Positions 52,730 through 62,678 of a stretch of DNA of 64,000 bases are shown piece after piece. The DNA comes from Ilyomonas sp965247435 (GTDB taxonomy: Bacteria > Bacteroidota > Bacteroidia > Chitinophagales > Chitinophagaceae): assembly GCA_965247435.1 (NCBI GenBank), contig OZ252019.1:1860001-1924000 (forward strand), written 5' to 3'. The stretch's first letter is position 1, and each line of letters opens with the position of its first letter. The notes beneath the pieces were generated by a model that did no database searches, had not been told where the DNA came from, and saw only the letters and a list, made by a program, of their open reading frames with translations. The position numbers and the translations under genes were made by a program.

Positions 52730-55102
52730 ATGATACAGCATTACCTCATTACAGCTTTTCGCAATCTGAAGAAAAACGGCTTGTTTACGTTCATCAACTT
52801 AACAGGATTAAGCATCGGCCTTGCTTGTTGCCTGCTCCTGTTTTTGTATGTAAAAAATGAGTTAAGCTATGATCAGTTTCATCAACATGCGGCAACTATT
52901 TTTCGTGTTACCACCCTGCAAAACAATAATGGAGAGAAGGATGCGATTGCCACAACGCCTTCGCCGCTGGCAGCTACATTGCAAAAAGACATTCCCGGTA
53001 TTACTGCCGTAACCCGCATCGGGAAATGGCATGCAAATTTTAAAACGGGCAATGCCATTTTTGAAGAAGCTAATATCTATGCGGTTGACCCGGCTTTTCT
53101 GTCTGTCTTTTCTTTTCCTTTACAGGCAGGCAGTGCCGCTTTGCAAAACGATAATGTAATTGTACTCACCGAAAATTCTGCCAGCCGGTATTTTGGTGCT
53201 GACTGGAAAACAAAAAATATTATCGGGCAAAGCATTGCAGCAAAAGCAGGCGCCGCGGAGTATCTCTTTACTGTAGAAGGTGTTTTAAAAAACGTACCTG
53301 CAAATTCAACGCTGCAGTTTGATTTTCTCATTCCGTTTCATGTGTTAGAAACATTCGACAATTCGCAAAACCAATGGAACTACAGCTCCTATTATACGTA
53401 TATACAGGCAGGCAAGAACGCTGCTTTGCCGCTGTTGCAAACGCAGATACAGCACCAGTTTGCTAAGTATGTGCCCAACGCTTCCACTTTGTTGCAGGTG
53501 CAGCCGCTGCCGGCTGTTTACCTGCATTCGGATTTTGCTTTTAATTCAGATTTTATTGCTGGAGGAGATCTTACCTATCTTCAGATATGCATTGCCATCG
53601 GCTGTATTATTTTATTGTTGTCCTGTATCAATTTTGTAAACCTGACCACAGCGCGCGCTGCTAAACGGGCAAAAGAAATTGGTATGCGCAAGACAATAGG
53701 CGCTTCCAGAAAACAATTGATCGTACAGTTTATTTTTGAAGCATCCTTATTGTGTGCAATCGCTTTGCTGTCGGCTTTGGTTTTGGTTCAGCTTTCATTA
53801 CCCTATTTCCAAACGCTTTGCGGCAAGCAGCTTTCGGTCCGTTACGATTTTACTTATTGTATGATACTGCTGGCCTTTTATTGTTTCACTGTTATTTTAT
53901 CAGGCTTTTATCCCGCTTTCTTTTTGTCTTCTTTCCCTGCTTCAAAAGTTATCAAAAGTGTATTTACGGCCAGTAAAAGCAAGCGCTTCCGGGAAGCGAT
54001 GCTCCTGTTTCAATTTGCCGTTTCTATAGTGATGATTGTATGCGCTATTACCATTACACAGCAATTGCAGTATTTGCAGAGTAAAGACCTCGGGTTTGAT
54101 AAAAATCAGTTGCTGTACATAAAATTAAAAAGTCCGGAAGTGCGGAAAAACTACCGGTTGCTGCAACACGACATTCAACAACAAACCGGTATCAATAAAG
54201 TAAGCGCAGCAACAGCCAACCTTGTAGATGTAAGCAATGGCGGCGATGTGCAGTGGCAGGGCATGCAAAGCAGTGATGCATTCTCCATTACGCAAATCAC
54301 CGTAGATGAGAATTTCCTCGCGGCCACCGGGATGCAGATGGCGCAGGGCAGAAATTTTTCAAGCCGGTTGCCTTCCGATTCTACCGCTTTCATCATTAAT
54401 GAAACCGCTGCGCAAAAAATGAATTTCGATAAAAAGGCAATCGGTAAAGTACTTACGTTCTGGGGCGTTACCGGCAGCATTATCGGCGTGGTAAAAGACT
54501 TTAACTATCAGCCTTTAACTACCGCTGTTCAGCCTTTGCTGCTGCGCTACCGGCCCGAAGAATGGCATTCCGCTTTACTTATCAAAACAAAGCCGGGCAG
54601 CATACAGCCGGCGCTTTCTGCCATCCAGTCTTTATACAAAAAGTACGATCCGGATGCAGCGTATGAATATGGCTTTGTAGATCAGCAACTAAATAAGCTC
54701 TATGCCGGCCAGCAACGAACCGGCAAAATCGTTAACTGTTTCGCCCTGCTTGCAATACTCATTTCCTGTTTGGGTTTGTTGAGCCTTGTTGCTTACACCG
54801 TTGAACAAAGAACCAAAGAGATCGGCATCAGAAAAATTTTAGGCGCCAGCTTTTTAGCCCTGTTCCGCTTGCTGTCGGGCGAGTTTATGCGGCCGGTTTA
54901 TATAGCCCTGATAATAGCTATCCCGGCCGGTTATTTTCTTGCCGGTAAATGGCTTCAGCATTTTGTTTACCGGATAACTATAAGCTGGCAGGTTTTTGCG
55001 TTAACCATTTTTGTATCTGTTTTCCTGGCGTTGCTTACCATCAGTTTCCAGGCCATCAAAGCCGCTATTGCCAACCCGGTGATGAGCTTGCGGACAGAAT
55101 AG
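52730..55102 (+). CDS. FtsX/MacB-type ABC permease, array member 9
   Basis: 790 residues. MIQHYLITAFRNLKKNGLFT, TM1, periplasmic domain 1 (about 45-270; shorter than most), TM2 LQICIAIGCIILLLSCINFV, loop KRAKEIGMRKTIGAS (the most divergent coupling loop of the array), TM3-TM5, periplasmic domain 2, TM6 LAILISCLGLLSLVAYTVEQ, loop RTKEIGIRKILGAS, TM7-TM8, tail ANPVMSLRTE (Met for Lys). Pre-TM2 strand VYLHSDFAFNS. The downstream spacer (136 bases) holds a perfect seven-bp hairpin at 55156-55172 (ACGAAAG/CTTTCGT). Confidence 0.92.
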   Translation: MIQHYLITAFRNLKKNGLFTFINLTGLSIGLACCLLLFLYVKNELSYDQFHQHAATIFRVTTLQNNNGEKDAIATTPSPLAATLQKDIPGITAVTRIGKWHANFKTGNAIFEEANIYAVDPAFLSVFSFPLQAGSAALQNDNVIVLTENSASRYFGADWKTKNIIGQSIAAKAGAAEYLFTVEGVLKNVPANSTLQFDFLIPFHVLETFDNSQNQWNYSSYYTYIQAGKNAALPLLQTQIQHQFAKYVPNASTLLQVQPLPAVYLHSDFAFNSDFIAGGDLTYLQICIAIGCIILLLSCINFVNLTTARAAKRAKEIGMRKTIGASRKQLIVQFIFEASLLCAIALLSALVLVQLSLPYFQTLCGKQLSVRYDFTYCMILLAFYCFTVILSGFYPAFFLSSFPASKVIKSVFTASKSKRFREAMLLFQFAVSIVMIVCAITITQQLQYLQSKDLGFDKNQLLYIKLKSPEVRKNYRLLQHDIQQQTGINKVSAATANLVDVSNGGDVQWQGMQSSDAFSITQITVDENFLAATGMQMAQGRNFSSRLPSDSTAFIINETAAQKMNFDKKAIGKVLTFWGVTGSIIGVVKDFNYQPLTTAVQPLLLRYRPEEWHSALLIKTKPGSIQPALSAIQSLYKKYDPDAAYEYGFVDQQLNKLYAGQQRTGKIVNCFALLAILISCLGLLSLVAYTVEQRTKEIGIRKILGASFLALFRLLSGEFMRPVYIALIIAIPAGYFLAGKWLQHFVYRITISWQVFALTIFVSVFLALLTISFQAIKAAIANPVMSLRTE

Positions 55103-55238
55103 ACTAATTATAAATGATGCATGAAGAAAGGCTTTTATGTACCAGGCTGAAGAATACGAAAGAAGCTTTCGTTGCGTCGCACACTTGTACTGTTATAACA
55201 ATATTGAACAAATGAACTCACAAGTATAAAACATCCTT

Positions 55239-57698
55239 ATGTTTAAAAATTATTTCAAAATCGCATTCAGGAGTTTGATCCGTAACAGGAATTACACGTT
55301 TATCAACATTGCCGGATTGTCGGTTGGCATTGCCGTTTGTATGACGATTTTTATCATCATACAATATCAAACCAGCTTCGATAACTTTCATGCAAATAAA
55401 GACCGCGTCTATCGTGTATTAACTGAATCTCATCATGCAGACGCAGGAACAATTTCCTATGAAAAAAATGTTCCTTTTGCAATGCCTGCCGGATTGAAGG
55501 CGGCTTTTCCTCAACTGGAAGAAGTAACTCCGGTTTATGCAAGCCACAATGATGAGTTACAGGTACTGGATGATAACGGAGCACCTGTAAAGAATTTTAA
55601 AGAAGGCAGCGGCGTATTTTATACAGCCCCTTCTTTCTTTAAAATGTTTGACTTCCCGTTGCTGGCAGGTTCGTATGAATCATTAAAAGATCCGAATAAT
55701 GTATTGCTAACAAAAGAAATTGCAGCAACGTATTTTGGCGACTGGAAAACAGCAATAGGCAAAACCATTAAAATACAGGGGTATTACAGCATGGGTGCAG
55801 GACTGTTCCAGTTTCCGGCAACACCGTTGAAAGTGTCCGGCGTTCTCGCAACTATACCGGCAAATACAGACTTTGGGCTGAAATTGGTGGTCGCCTATGG
55901 AACAGATTTTACCGGCGACGCAAAATATGGATTTCAACAACCACAATGGAATGGCTCAGCACCTGATTTTGGTTGTTATGTTTTGTTACCGCCAGCCCTA
56001 TCTGTTGACAATTTCAATAAGCAGTTAAGCGAATATGCACAAAAAGTGCAACCTGCCGAGAATAAGGATAGCTATATTATACAACCAATAAGCGCGGTGC
56101 ATTATGATGCAGCAGCCGGAAATTACAGCAACAAAATAATCAGTCACGAACTGATTAATGTATTGTGGCTGATTGCAGCGTTCATCCTGTTAATTGCCTG
56201 CGTAAACTTTATCAACCTCTCTACTGCACAAGCTGTTAACCGTGCAAAGGAAATTGGCGTACGGAAAGTGCTGGGAAGTAATAAATCTCAATTGCAAATC
56301 CAGTTTATCGTTGAAACATTTTTGATCGTTATAATTGCTGTACTGCTTGCAACAGGCATTACATTACTTGCACTGCCTTATATAAATCAATTGTTGGAGC
56401 TTTCGCTTTCATTCCGGATATTCATCAATCCTTCAATTATCTTATTTCTTTTGGCGGTAACAATTGTTGTAACTGTATTTGCCGGTTTTTATCCTTCTAT
56501 TGTGTTGTCGCGTTTCAATCCTGTTACTGCTTTAAAAAGTAAGCTCACCGCCAATACTACAAAGGGAATTTCATTAAGAAGAGGATTGGTAGTGTTTCAA
56601 TTCATTATTGCACAGGCGCTTATTATCGGCACCCTCATCATTGTGCAGCAAATGAATTATTTCATGAATCAACCGCTGGGCTTTGATAAAGATGCCATCG
56701 TAAATATTCCTTATCGCCCGGACAGCACCGGCGGCAAACAAACAGATTATTTGAAGCAGCAATTATTGACAAACGGGGCGCAGGCAGTAAGCTTCAATTC
56801 CAACTCCCCGATGGAAGACAATAATAATATGTTTACCACATTCAAATTTGATCATGCAGTAAAAGATGAAGATTTTCAGGCTATCAGCAAATTCGTGGAC
56901 AATGATTATGTGCCCACTTATAAATTGCAATTAGTAGCCGGAAGAAATTTGAAACCTTCCGGTTATACACAGGAATTTTTGGTGAATGAATCATTCGTGA
57001 AGAGTTTAGGACTTAAAAAGCCGGAAGCTATATTGAACAAAGAAATAAGCATGTTGAATGGTTTAATAAAATGTCCTGTTGTTGGCGTAGTGAAAGATTT
57101 TAACGACATGTCTTTGCGTAACAAGCTATCGCCGTTGCTTATTGCCACAAACGCTACCATGTACCGGCAGGCTTCTATAAAACTTACTACCACCAATCTG
57201 GCGACTACCATGCAATCCATCAAAAAAATATGGCAGCAAACACTTCCAAACGCTGTTTATGAATACAGGTTTTTGGACGATAAGATAGCAAGCTTTTATA
57301 AGCAGGAGGCCCAGTTAGCGCAGTTGTATAAAATTTTTGCAGCCATCGCCATATTCCTTAGCTGTCTTGGATTGTATGGCTTAGCCTCCTTTATGGCTGC
57401 GCAAAGAATTAAAGAAGTGGGTATTCGAAAAGTGTTGGGAGCCACAGCATCAAACATTGTCTATCTTTTTTCAAAAGAGTTCATTGTCCTGATCGGCATC
57501 GCATTTATCATTGCCACGCCGCTTGCCTGGTATTTCATGAATAAATGGTTGCAGGACTATGTTTATCGCATAAGCATCAGTTGGTGGTTATTTGCTGCCG
57601 GCGGGCTTGCTGCAATAATGATTGCACTGGCAACAATAAGCTTCCAGGCCATCAAGGCAGCTATTGCCAACCCGGTGAAGAGCTTGCGAACGGAATGA
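55239..57698 (+). CDS. FtsX/MacB-type ABC permease, array member 10
   Basis: 819 residues, the longest complete member. MFKNYFKIAFRSLIRNRNYT, TM1, periplasmic domain 1 (about 45-300, with an insertion around YSMGAGLFQFPATPLKVSGV), TM2 VLWLIAAFILLIACVNFINL, loop NRAKEIGVRKVLGSN, TM3-TM5 (VVFQFIIAQALIIGTLIIVQ), periplasmic domain 2, TM6 IFLSCLGLYGLASFMAAQ, loop RIKEVGIRKVLGAT, tail ANPVKSLRTE. Same subgroup as member 8. Its last 65 bases are almost identical to those of member 11. Confidence 0.92.
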   Translation: MFKNYFKIAFRSLIRNRNYTFINIAGLSVGIAVCMTIFIIIQYQTSFDNFHANKDRVYRVLTESHHADAGTISYEKNVPFAMPAGLKAAFPQLEEVTPVYASHNDELQVLDDNGAPVKNFKEGSGVFYTAPSFFKMFDFPLLAGSYESLKDPNNVLLTKEIAATYFGDWKTAIGKTIKIQGYYSMGAGLFQFPATPLKVSGVLATIPANTDFGLKLVVAYGTDFTGDAKYGFQQPQWNGSAPDFGCYVLLPPALSVDNFNKQLSEYAQKVQPAENKDSYIIQPISAVHYDAAAGNYSNKIISHELINVLWLIAAFILLIACVNFINLSTAQAVNRAKEIGVRKVLGSNKSQLQIQFIVETFLIVIIAVLLATGITLLALPYINQLLELSLSFRIFINPSIILFLLAVTIVVTVFAGFYPSIVLSRFNPVTALKSKLTANTTKGISLRRGLVVFQFIIAQALIIGTLIIVQQMNYFMNQPLGFDKDAIVNIPYRPDSTGGKQTDYLKQQLLTNGAQAVSFNSNSPMEDNNNMFTTFKFDHAVKDEDFQAISKFVDNDYVPTYKLQLVAGRNLKPSGYTQEFLVNESFVKSLGLKKPEAILNKEISMLNGLIKCPVVGVVKDFNDMSLRNKLSPLLIATNATMYRQASIKLTTTNLATTMQSIKKIWQQTLPNAVYEYRFLDDKIASFYKQEAQLAQLYKIFAAIAIFLSCLGLYGLASFMAAQRIKEVGIRKVLGATASNIVYLFSKEFIVLIGIAFIIATPLAWYFMNKWLQDYVYRISISWWLFAAGGLAAIMIALATISFQAIKAAIANPVKSLRTE

Positions 57699-57700
57699 GA

Positions 57701-57780
57701 AGCCCCTAACCCCTGAAGGGGAACAAGAACTTTCGAAAATAAATTATTAACTAAAAATTACTCCCTTTAGGGATGGGGCT
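57701..57780. repeat. 80-bp inverted-repeat element between permeases 10 and 11
   Basis: AGCCCCTAACCCCTGAAGGGG (57701-57721; a 21-base arm) and the imperfectly complementary arm ending GGGATGGGGCT (57760-57780) flank an AT-rich 38-base core. It fills the spacer completely, from three bases after one stop to one base before the next ATG. Each arm can also fold alone (CCCCT-GAAGGGG; CCCTTTAGGG). Confidence 0.7.
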
Positions 57781-57781
57781 C

Positions 57782-60148
57782 ATGCTTAAAAATTATTTCA
57801 AAACCGCCTGGCGTAACATCACAAGAACGATTGGTTACAGCACACTCAATGTTTCTGGTCTTGCTATTGGAATGGCAGTAGCGTTGCTCATTGGTCTTTG
57901 GGTGCATTATCAATATTCGTACGACAAGTTTTTACCCGATTATCAATCGGTATATCGTGTGCAGCGCAACTTCAACAGCAATGGCGATACGCTCACGTTT
58001 CAAACAACATCATTTGCATTGGCAGAAGCATTGCATAATCAGATTCCTGAAATAGAATCCGTAGCGCTGAGTGATTGGATGGGCAGCCATGGATTGATGG
58101 CAGGCGATAAAAAGCTGTCTCAGAATGGCGGAATTGTCGGTGAAGATTTCTTTAAGATATTTAAATTCCCGTTTGTAAAAGGCAATGCAAACAGCGTTTT
58201 CAAAGATGCGTATTCAATAGTGCTTACAGAAAGTATGGCGAAGGCGCTTTTCGGTAACGAAGATGCGATGAATAAACTGGTGCGGCTTGATAATGCGGAT
58301 AACTTTAGGGTAAGCGGCATTGTGAAAGATGTTCCGGCTAATGCTTCCCTGCAATTCAACTTTGTTGTTCCGGTTACTTATCAGTTTCAAAAATATCCCC
58401 AGATACTAACCCAGCCAGGAAGCTTTAGTAACAATAACCTGCAGATTTTTGTAAAACTAAAACCCGGTATCAACTACGCACAGGTAGCGCCAAAAATCCG
58501 GAACATTGAACATACGGAAACCGGCAACAGCAATGCCATGTTATCGTACATAACACTGCAGCCGATGGAACGGTGGCATCTGTATTCCAAATATGTGAAT
58601 GGTCAGGATACGGAAGGTTTCCTGAAGTATGTAAAGATGTTTTTTATTATCGGCTTGCTGGTGCTGATCATTGCCTGTATTAATTTTATTAACCTTACTA
58701 CAGCACGTTCTGAAAAAAGAGCAAGAGAAGTAGGTGTCAGAAAAGCCATCGGTTCACAAAGAAAAGACCTCATTATACAATTTCTTACAGAGGCATTTTT
58801 GCTTACCGCCATTGCTTTTGTATTTGCGGTATTGTTTGCATGGATATTATTGCCCCTCTTCAATACACTCACCGAAAGCCACATCCTCATTCCGTTTGGT
58901 AATCTTTATTTCTGGCTGATCATGGCGGGTTGTTTATTAATAACAGCGCTGCTTGCCGGGAGCAGACCTGCATTTTATCTTTCTTCTTTCAACCCGGTTA
59001 CCGTTTTGAAGGGTTCCATACAGAGGGGCAAATCTTCTCTGTCAAGAAAAGTTTTAGTAGTTGTACAATTCAGTTGTTCCATTGCTTTAATCATCAGCAC
59101 AGTTATTATTTACCAGCAAATTCAATATGCTAAAAACAGGCCTACCGGTTACAACTTAAACAGCTTGCTGTCAACAGGCATGAATGATGACCTGCAAAGA
59201 AATTTTACCGCATTAAAAAATGAATTAATAGCAAAAGGAATCGTAGCCTCTGTTACAACTGCTACAAGCCCGGCCACCGGTGTTGACTGGCATACGGATA
59301 TTGATCAATGGCCCGGAAAGAACGCCGGCGAAACCGTAGAGATGGGAAACATACTTGTATCGGAAGATTATTTTAAAACGGTTGGTATGGCTATAAAAGA
59401 AGGAAGAAATTTTTCTACTGCATACGATAGTACAAGCGTAATTTTCAATGAAGCCGCCATAAAACGATTACGGATTAAGAATCCGGTTGGTCAAAAAATA
59501 ATAAACGACAATAAGCCATACACCATTGCGGGTGTTGTAAAAGATGCACTGATGATATCGCCGTTTAAGGCAGCCGACCCAACGATGTTTTATTGTTTTC
59601 CGAAGCCACAGAATGTAATGTTGTATAAGTTGTCGCCCGGCATAAACACACACGACGCCATTGCGAAACTTACCGCTGTATTTAACAAGTACGACTCAGC
59701 TTATCCTTATGACTATTCGTTTGCGGATGCGGACTACGCTTCAAAATTTAATCTTGAAATGCTGATTGGAAAATTAGCCGGTGTATTTGCTTCCCTTGCT
59801 ATTTTTATTTCCTGTCTCGGTTTATTTGGCCTGGCAGCATACGTTGCAGAACAACGCACAAAAGAAATCGGTATCCGGAAAGTATTAGGCGCCTCCGTGC
59901 AGCAGGTTTGGCTGTTGTTGTCAAAAGATTTTATTGTACTGGTTTTGATAAGTTGTTTAATTGCTGCGCCCCTTACATTTTATTTTTTGCACAATTGGTT
60001 GCAGAATTATGACTATCGCATCACCATTGATGCAGGTGTTTTTATATACAGTGCGTTGATGGCTTTGCTGATAACCATTATCACAATAAGCTTCCAGGCC
60101 ATCAAGGCAGCTATTGCCAACCCGGTGAAGAGCCTGCGAACGGAATAA
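57782..60148 (+). CDS. FtsX/MacB-type ABC permease, array member 11
   Basis: 788 residues from ATG 57782 (MLKNYFKTAWRNITRTIGYS); an ATG at 57773 lies within the inverted-repeat arm and would add MGL. TM1, periplasmic domain 1 (about 45-275), pre-TM2 strand MERWHLYSKYVNGQDTEG, TM2, loop KRAREVGVRKAIGSQ, TM3-TM5, periplasmic domain 2, TM6 LAIFISCLGLFGLAAYVAEQ, loop RTKEIGIRKVLGAS, tail ANPVKSLRTE. Subgroup with members 2, 12 and 13. Confidence 0.92.
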   Translation: MLKNYFKTAWRNITRTIGYSTLNVSGLAIGMAVALLIGLWVHYQYSYDKFLPDYQSVYRVQRNFNSNGDTLTFQTTSFALAEALHNQIPEIESVALSDWMGSHGLMAGDKKLSQNGGIVGEDFFKIFKFPFVKGNANSVFKDAYSIVLTESMAKALFGNEDAMNKLVRLDNADNFRVSGIVKDVPANASLQFNFVVPVTYQFQKYPQILTQPGSFSNNNLQIFVKLKPGINYAQVAPKIRNIEHTETGNSNAMLSYITLQPMERWHLYSKYVNGQDTEGFLKYVKMFFIIGLLVLIIACINFINLTTARSEKRAREVGVRKAIGSQRKDLIIQFLTEAFLLTAIAFVFAVLFAWILLPLFNTLTESHILIPFGNLYFWLIMAGCLLITALLAGSRPAFYLSSFNPVTVLKGSIQRGKSSLSRKVLVVVQFSCSIALIISTVIIYQQIQYAKNRPTGYNLNSLLSTGMNDDLQRNFTALKNELIAKGIVASVTTATSPATGVDWHTDIDQWPGKNAGETVEMGNILVSEDYFKTVGMAIKEGRNFSTAYDSTSVIFNEAAIKRLRIKNPVGQKIINDNKPYTIAGVVKDALMISPFKAADPTMFYCFPKPQNVMLYKLSPGINTHDAIAKLTAVFNKYDSAYPYDYSFADADYASKFNLEMLIGKLAGVFASLAIFISCLGLFGLAAYVAEQRTKEIGIRKVLGASVQQVWLLLSKDFIVLVLISCLIAAPLTFYFLHNWLQNYDYRITIDAGVFIYSALMALLITIITISFQAIKAAIANPVKSLRTE

Positions 60149-60237
60149 CCTTATTTCAAACCCCTGTTTTCCGGCCGGCAGGCTTCTTTATAAATGCAGA
60201 AGAGAACCGGTTATTTACAAATTAAAAGCTACTACTC

Positions 60238-62619
60238 ATGTTTACCACTTACTTCAAAACGGCGCTGCGCAGCCTGTATAAAAATAAAGGCTACAGCTTT
60301 CTCAATATTTTCGGTTTAGCTATCGGCATTGCGTGCGCCGGGCTTATCTTTTTATGGGTGGAAGAGGAAGTGAACTGGGATGATTTCCAGGTAAAAAAAG
60401 AACGGCTCTATTTCGTTCGGGAGAACCAGAAATACGATACGTACACCGCTACATTCGGTTCTACACCGGGTGTACTGGCGCCTGCCATGAAGGCCGAAAT
60501 TCCGGGCGTTGCCAATGCCTGCCGCATCTATGATGAAGACAATGTACTGTTTACCATCGGCGACAAAGCGGTGTATGCAGCCGGCGATTATGCCGATGCT
60601 TCCTTGTTCAGCATGTTTACATTGCCGTTTGTGCAAGGCAATGCGAAGACTGCTTTTACGCAGCGATATTCATTAGTAATCACCCAAAAAACAGCGAAGA
60701 AATTTTTTGGTACGGAGAAAGATGTTATTGGCAAAACGGTTCGCGTTGATAACAAGCAGGACTATGTGATAACCGGCGTGATAAAAGATCTTCCGGAAAA
60801 TTCAGCCGTCCGTTTTGAGTTTGCTGCGCCGTTTGACATTATTTACGATCAAAGCCCGTGGCTGCATAGCTGGGGGAATAATTCATTAAACACGTATATA
60901 GAGCTGAAACCCGGTGCAGATGCGGCTTCCGTGAATAAGACGCTGTATAATTTTATACAGCAGCGCGAGCCGCAATCTATTGCTCGTCCCTTCCTGTGGA
61001 GCATGAGCCGATGGCATTTATACGACGAGTTTGATAACGGTAAAGAGACCGGCGGCGGACAAATTCAATACGTGCACCTGTTCACCATTATTGCGTGGAT
61101 CATACTGTTCATTGCCTGCATCAACTTTATGAACCTGGCAACGGCAAGAAGCGAAAAAAGAGCAAGAGAAGTCGGCGTGAGAAAAGTGCTGGGCGCCGGC
61201 AAACAAAACCTCATGCTCCAGTTTATCGGCGAAAGTTTATTCACTGCTTTGCTGTCTGCTATCGCTGCCGTTGTCGTCATGGTTTTGGTATTACCATTCT
61301 TCAACAGATTGGTACAAAAAAATTTATCATTAGGTTTCGATCAGCCTTTGCACGCCGTTGCTTTGTTGTTAATCACATTAATCTGTGGCTTGCTGGCGGG
61401 CAGTTATCCGTCTTTCTATTTGTCTTCTTTCAACCCGGTATTTGTTTTAAAAGGACTGAAATTAAAAACGGGAAGCGCAGCGTTAATTCGTAAGACCTTA
61501 GTCGTTGTGCAGTTCACTGTTTCCATTGTTCTTATTATCAGTACAATCGTTATTTACCGGCAAATACAGCATGTAAAAGACCGGAACCTTGGGTTTAATA
61601 AAAACAACCTGCTGCAAGCCAGTGTGCAGGGCGAAGTGGCAAAATATTATCCGGCCATGAAGGAAGATCTGCTGCGTACAGGCGTGGTGGACAACGTTGC
61701 GCTAAGCGATCATACTACTTTATATGGTGGCAACAATACCGGTGGGCTTACCTGGCAGAGCAAAGCGCCAGGCGCGCAGATATTGATTTCAACACGCTAT
61801 GTAACGCCTGAATTTATGCAAACTTCAGGCATCAGATTGTTGGCAGGCAGAGACTTTATATCCAACGACTCGCTTGATTCTAAACGGCTGAACGTAATCA
61901 TCACGCAATCGTTGGAAAAGCTGATGGGAGCGGGGAGCGCCATCGGTAAAATACTGCGCTATGATGGCGATACAAGCGGTACGCAGGCTATTGTGGCTGG
62001 TGTAGTAAACGATTATGTATATGGCGACATGTATGGCAAGCCTGATCCGGTAATGTTCATCTGCACGGCGCCCGAACATACCAATCAGCTATACATCCGC
62101 CTGAAGCCGGAAGCGGGTGTGGAAGCGGCTTTAACGAAAATTGAAGCGGTAATAAAGAAGGATAACCCGGCGTATCCGTTTGTTTATAAATTTGTAGATG
62201 ACCAGTTTAATCTGATGTTTGCAAGCGAAATGCTCATCTCAAAATTATCATCTGTATTTGCCACGTTGGCTATCCTGATTTCCTGCCTTGGATTGTTTGG
62301 CCTCGCTGCCTATACCGCCGAAAGAAGAACGAAAGAAATCGGCATCCGCAAAGTGTTAGGCGCCAGCGTTTCGGGTATTACCACGTTGTTATCAAAAGAC
62401 TTTTTACAGTTGATTGCCATCTCCTGCCTCGTTGCTTTTCCTGTTGCGTGGTGGATGATGCATAGCTGGCTGCAGAACTACAAATACAGGATTGAGATAA
62501 GCGGGTGGGTATTTTTAACAGCCGGCCTTTCCGCCATACTGATAGCTTTAATTACCATCAGCTTTCACTCTGTCAAGGCAGCCATTGCCAACCCGGTGAA
62601 AAGCCTGCGGACGGAGTGA
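60238..62619 (+). CDS. FtsX/MacB-type ABC permease, array member 12
   Basis: 793 residues. MFTTYFKTALRSLYKNKGYS, TM1 (about 20-42), unusually acidic junction WVEEEVNWDDF after TM1 where others have ExSYDxF, periplasmic domain 1, pre-TM2 strand MSRWHLYDEFDNGKETGG, TM2 IIAWIILFIACINFMNLA, loop KRAREVGVRKVLGAG, TM3-TM5, periplasmic domain 2, loop RTKEIGIRKVLGAS, tail ANPVKSLRTE preceded by FHSVKA. Subgroup with members 2, 11 and 13. Confidence 0.92.
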   Translation: MFTTYFKTALRSLYKNKGYSFLNIFGLAIGIACAGLIFLWVEEEVNWDDFQVKKERLYFVRENQKYDTYTATFGSTPGVLAPAMKAEIPGVANACRIYDEDNVLFTIGDKAVYAAGDYADASLFSMFTLPFVQGNAKTAFTQRYSLVITQKTAKKFFGTEKDVIGKTVRVDNKQDYVITGVIKDLPENSAVRFEFAAPFDIIYDQSPWLHSWGNNSLNTYIELKPGADAASVNKTLYNFIQQREPQSIARPFLWSMSRWHLYDEFDNGKETGGGQIQYVHLFTIIAWIILFIACINFMNLATARSEKRAREVGVRKVLGAGKQNLMLQFIGESLFTALLSAIAAVVVMVLVLPFFNRLVQKNLSLGFDQPLHAVALLLITLICGLLAGSYPSFYLSSFNPVFVLKGLKLKTGSAALIRKTLVVVQFTVSIVLIISTIVIYRQIQHVKDRNLGFNKNNLLQASVQGEVAKYYPAMKEDLLRTGVVDNVALSDHTTLYGGNNTGGLTWQSKAPGAQILISTRYVTPEFMQTSGIRLLAGRDFISNDSLDSKRLNVIITQSLEKLMGAGSAIGKILRYDGDTSGTQAIVAGVVNDYVYGDMYGKPDPVMFICTAPEHTNQLYIRLKPEAGVEAALTKIEAVIKKDNPAYPFVYKFVDDQFNLMFASEMLISKLSSVFATLAILISCLGLFGLAAYTAERRTKEIGIRKVLGASVSGITTLLSKDFLQLIAISCLVAFPVAWWMMHSWLQNYKYRIEISGWVFLTAGLSAILIALITISFHSVKAAIANPVKSLRTE

Positions 62620-62678
62620 TTGTTACTTTGAATCCTGAAAGAAAAATAAATAACAGATACTACTATAAAGCTTCTTTT

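Noticed and set aside
57711..57721. CCCCTGAAGGGG as a simple terminator after permease 10
   Set aside because: There is no T run after it, and it is one arm of a longer inverted repeat that spans the whole spacer.
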